NCBI GenBank assembly: GCA_964520895.1
Contig: CAZFOR010000048.1
Span: 1-8,894, forward strand
Source of the DNA: SIG350 sp964520895
Lineage (GTDB): Bacteria; Bacillota; Clostridia; TANB77; SIG350
Length of the DNA stretch: 8,894 bases
Direction of reading: 5' to 3'
This document shows positions 7,141 through 8,894 of this stretch, one piece after another. A program made the position numbers and the translations under genes. The notes under the pieces were generated by a model. It saw only the letters and a program-made list of their open reading frames with translations, did no database searches and had not been told where the DNA came from. Each line of letters begins with the position of its first letter. Within the stretch, counting starts at the first letter, position 1.

Positions 7141-7854
7141 TTATAGCATATTCAAATACCAATCAACAAAAAAGCCTGATGGTATAAACATTAGCAAATA
7201 TGCTGCTATTGCTATAAATGGTCCGAAAGGTATATAATCTTTCATACTTTTTATTTTACTTACAAGTAATATTATACAAACAACTGCTCCTATTACAAAT
7301 GAGACCAGTGTTAACACCAATATTCCTTTTATTCCAAAAAATAGTCCTAACATTGTCATTAGCTTAACATCTCCAAATCCCATACCCTCTTGTCTATATA
7401 TCAACAGTGCAAGTAATGCTATTGCTAAAAATATTCCTCCACCTATAAGTCCACCTAAAATATGATTTACAGCTAAACTTGTATTACCTAATATAAATAA
7501 AATAACAATATATATTATACCTGATACTATACCAAATAAATTTAATTTATCTGGTATTATGCAATATTTATAGTCAATTGTAACTATTGGAACTAAAATT
7601 GATGCAAGTATTGAAAATGCAAAAAATTCTAATGATATTCCATACTTTAAATATAGCAATGGAAATAATACCATTGTAGGTAACCCATACCAAAGATTAA
7701 GTTCATTATTGAAATTCTTTTTTCTAAAAACTGGCTTTTCCTTCTCATTTTCATCACAAGGTAATACTTGATAACATACTAATCCAATTTGTCCAACAAG
7801 TAATCCAATTATCCACAGGATTATACACATAATCAAATTTTGTCTCATCATCAT
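7141..7854 (-). CDS. Type IV prepilin peptidase (A24 family) with reduced N-terminal domain
   Basis: Polytopic membrane aspartyl protease that removes the leader from type IV pilin-like or competence pseudopilin precursors. At 237 aa it is near the size of ComC/PilD-type enzymes. The A24 catalytic aspartates are Asp94 in DYKYCIIPD (94-102) and Asp162 in GMGFGDVK (157-164), followed by the conserved IPFGPFIAIA (208-217). Hydrophobic segments are near 8-30, 57-70, 75-92, 104-122, 129-152, 172-197 and 209-230. The cytoplasmic loop after the first helix normally carries two CxxC pairs and the methyltransferase domain. Here it is short (about 33-55) and lacks the pairs, so peptidase activity without normal zinc binding or methylation is expected. 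Three ATGs open the frame (7854, 7851, 7848). The first is about 9 bases from AGGGG, which lies within the last codons of the YqeG gene 3 bases upstream, so the two are translationally coupled. Confidence 0.9.
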   Translation of the reverse strand: MMMRQNLIMCIILWIIGLLVGQIGLVCYQVLPCDENEKEKPVFRKKNFNNELNLWYGLPTMVLFPLLYLKYGISLEFFAFSILASILVPIVTIDYKYCIIPDKLNLFGIVSGIIYIVILFILGNTSLAVNHILGGLIGGGIFLAIALLALLIYRQEGMGFGDVKLMTMLGLFFGIKGILVLTLVSFVIGAVVCIILLVSKIKSMKDYIPFGPFIAIAAYLLMFIPSGFFVDWYLNML

Positions 7855-7857
7855 ATT

Positions 7858-8361
7858 TTACTTCCCCTCTTTCTTTTTATAATATTTCTTAATAACCATC
7901 TTCTCTAATGGTCTTTTTATTGTTGTTGTAATACTGCAATCTTTTTCATTTATCGGATGTGTATACACAGTATACATTCCCATTCTATTTCCACCTAATA
8001 CATCTGTAAATATTTGGTCACCTATAACACAAATATTTTCTGGTTTTTCATTTAATAATTTTAAGCATTTTTTAAACCCACTTTTTAATGGTTTTGTTGC
8101 AAACATAAAATATTCAAGTTCTAATTGTTTTGCTATACTTTCAACCTTTTTCTTTTTTATTGTATTAGATAATATACATACTTTAATTTCGTTTCTTTTT
8201 AATTCATTAACCCAGTTTATTACATCTTGTTTTAATATCTTACTACTATCAATTAATGTATTATCAACATCTAATATAACTGCTTTTATATTATTATCAA
8301 TTAATTTTTGTATATTAACTTTTTCAATAGCCTCATAAATTTCATTTGGATAAAACATCAT
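7858..8361 (-). CDS. yqeG: YqeG family HAD-IIIA phosphatase
   Basis: Small cytosolic HAD-superfamily phosphatase; its physiological substrate in bacteria is not firmly established. At 167 aa it has the family length. Motif I is DVDNT (31-35), with nucleophile Asp31 and general acid Asp33. Motif II is LSNT (64-67), motif III is Lys90 in TKPLKSGF, and motif IV is GDQIFTDVLGGNR (114-126), which is the family hallmark. The C-terminus is basic (KKYYKKKEGK). The frame opens with two ATGs. The second, at 8358, is 6 bases from GGAG and is better spaced than the first, at 8361 (3 bases), so the protein may be one residue shorter. It is the first gene after a recognisable promoter at 8383-8411 and is coupled to the prepilin peptidase gene. 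Confidence 0.93.
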   Translation of the reverse strand: MMFYPNEIYEAIEKVNIQKLIDNNIKAVILDVDNTLIDSSKILKQDVINWVNELKRNEIKVCILSNTIKKKKVESIAKQLELEYFMFATKPLKSGFKKCLKLLNEKPENICVIGDQIFTDVLGGNRMGMYTVYTHPINEKDCSITTTIKRPLEKMVIKKYYKKKEGK

Positions 8362-8382
8362 TAACTCCTTTACTTTTTATAA

Positions 8383-8411
8383 ATAATATAACATTTTATT
8401 TAATTTGTCTA
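8383..8411 (-). promoter_or_regulatory. Sigma-A-like promoter for yqeG-prepilin peptidase
   Basis: On the minus strand TAGACA (8411-8406) and TATTAT (8388-8383) are 17 bases apart, each one mismatch from consensus. Transcription would start near 8376, leaving a short leader before AAAGGAG and the ATG. The -35 hexamer overlaps one of the TTTGTATAG motifs, so a DNA-binding protein at that motif could affect it. Confidence 0.6.
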
Positions 8412-8432
8412 TACAAAAAAATGGAAAATAAA

Positions 8433-8482
8433 AAAACTATACAAATTTGTATAATTTAACATTACACTTTTTGTATAGTTTT
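8433..8482 (-). terminator. Terminator-like inverted repeat after the variable-region gene
   Basis: Perfect 13-bp inverted repeat AAAACTATACAAA (8433-8445) / TTTGTATAGTTTT (8470-8482) with a 24-base loop. On the minus strand seven T follow, then ATTTT. It lies about 130 bases after the stop of the truncated gene at the right edge and upstream of the yqeG promoter, so termination is the simplest reading. The left arm also belongs to a perfect 16-bp palindrome TATACAAATTTGTATA (8438-8453), which competes with the longer stem and could instead be an operator. Confidence 0.5.
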
Positions 8483-8613
8483 ATATTAACATTTGTATAC
8501 ATTTAACTATTACAACTAATTGTTAATTTTTACCTTCTTGAATTATCATCTCATAAGTATTGTAAAAACCGCTTAAAATTAACTCTTACTCTGTTTCTAA
8601 GCCTATGTCTCTT

Positions 8614-8894
8614 TTAATTCATTATATACGGCGTTAAAAGCTCTCCTGACCCCTCTTTGATGGTAACATTAGATTTTAGAACTACTACAGGACGCACACC
8701 CGAAGCAACGCCACCCCCGATGCCATTGGGGTCGTAGAAATTGCCAGCGCGCACGTTGACATCGTTCACACTCCCGCACACCGAATCTGACAACGTTAGA
8801 ATCGACATAGACGCAGGGAGACGCAAGCCAGTAATATAAATTACTGCTATTTGCTTTATTTCTAAATAACATCTTATATTCTTCTGTTGTATTT
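8614..8894 (-). pseudogene. 3' end of a DGR-target-like variable protein, apparent 1-base frameshift
   Basis: The frame is open from the window edge (NTTEEYK, then MLFRNKANSS) into YYWLASPCVYVDSNVVRFGVR. It then goes out of frame. Removing one G from the GGG at 8773-8775 restores a continuous reading: FGVR-SVNDVNVRAGNFYD, then PNGIGGGVASGVRPVVVLKS, ending GSGELLTPYIMN and TAA at 8614-8616. The WLAS ... FGVR ... VRPVV arrangement resembles the C-terminal ligand-binding (C-type-lectin-like) ends of DGR target proteins in gut Bacillota; this is recognition of a pattern, not a search. The N-terminus lies beyond the window, so its domains and export signal cannot be judged. Without the correction the open frame would end at 8669 with an implausible Cys/Arg/Trp-rich tail. 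The frameshift may be a real inactivation, a sequencing or assembly error, or a variant state. Confidence 0.7.
8691..8830 (-). other. GC-rich, adenine-poor segment: candidate DGR variable region
   Basis: My count over these 140 bases gives 81 G+C (58%). On the coding strand there are 19 A against 40 T, whereas the flanking DNA and the rest of the window are strongly AT-rich. The switch is abrupt at the TGG of WLAS and at CGTCCTGTA of VRPVV. Framework codons contain no adenine (TGG CTT GCG TCT; TTC GGT GTG CGG; GGT GTG CGT CCT). Exposed positions are mostly N-N-C/T codons (TGC, TAT, GAT, AAC, GTC, GGC, TAC, GAC, CCC, ATC, GTT, GCT), as expected if AAC/AAT codons in a template had their adenines randomised. 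No template repeat, reverse transcriptase or Avd-type gene is in the window. Confidence 0.6.

Noticed and set aside
8614..8826. Separate 70-codon protein starting MRLPASMS
   Set aside because: Its N-terminal part is a different frame of the WLASP region. Only the segment after about base 8773 fits the family, so it is the 3' end of the frameshifted gene.
8669..8872. Separate 67-codon protein at the right edge
   Set aside because: Its first half is the start of the variable-region gene and its Cys/Arg/Trp-rich end is out-of-frame reading after the extra G. The frame is also open upstream to the window edge, so the internal Met is not a start.

Overview
The window is very AT-rich, all genes lie on the minus strand, and Shine-Dalgarno sites are strong and purine-rich. 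The gene content (YqeG-type phosphatase, A24 prepilin peptidase, M24 aminopeptidase, topoisomerase I) fits an uncultured low-GC Bacillota, most likely a gut Clostridia lineage. This assignment is inference from composition and gene type; no rRNA marker is present.

Layout in transcription order (right to left). The right edge (8614-8894) holds the 3' end of a gene whose last ~150 bp switch abruptly to GC-rich, adenine-poor DNA. It encodes a WLAS...GVRPVV C-terminus and has the hallmarks of a diversity-generating retroelement (DGR) variable region, here broken by an apparent one-base insertion. A 252-bp non-coding gap follows (8362-8613), with a terminator-like inverted repeat, a cluster of TTTGTATA motifs and a good sigma-A-like promoter. 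That promoter reads into a tightly coupled pair, a YqeG-family HAD phosphatase (7858-8361) and a prepilin peptidase with a reduced N-terminal domain (7141-7854).

Next is a three-gene accessory-looking cassette (3474-7026): a 150-aa protein of unknown function, an 890-aa protein joining about 16 tandem 28-residue helical repeats to a glutamine-synthetase-fold amidoligase domain, and a 131-aa protein of unknown function with a TTG start. The cassette is bracketed by two direct copies of one hairpin-plus-leader element (about 3406-3480 and 7024-7101), which suggests insertion into, or duplication of, an intergenic terminator/leader.

The left third is housekeeping: an endonuclease IV-like TIM-barrel protein (2563-3408) coupled to an M24 Xaa-Pro peptidase (1475-2560), then topA (1-1418), which runs off the left edge before its C-terminal region.

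The most notable items are the probable orphan DGR target at the right edge and the solenoid-amidoligase cassette between direct repeats. No reverse transcriptase or template repeat is visible here, so a DGR core would have to lie elsewhere. No tRNA, rRNA, CRISPR array or transposase gene was seen.
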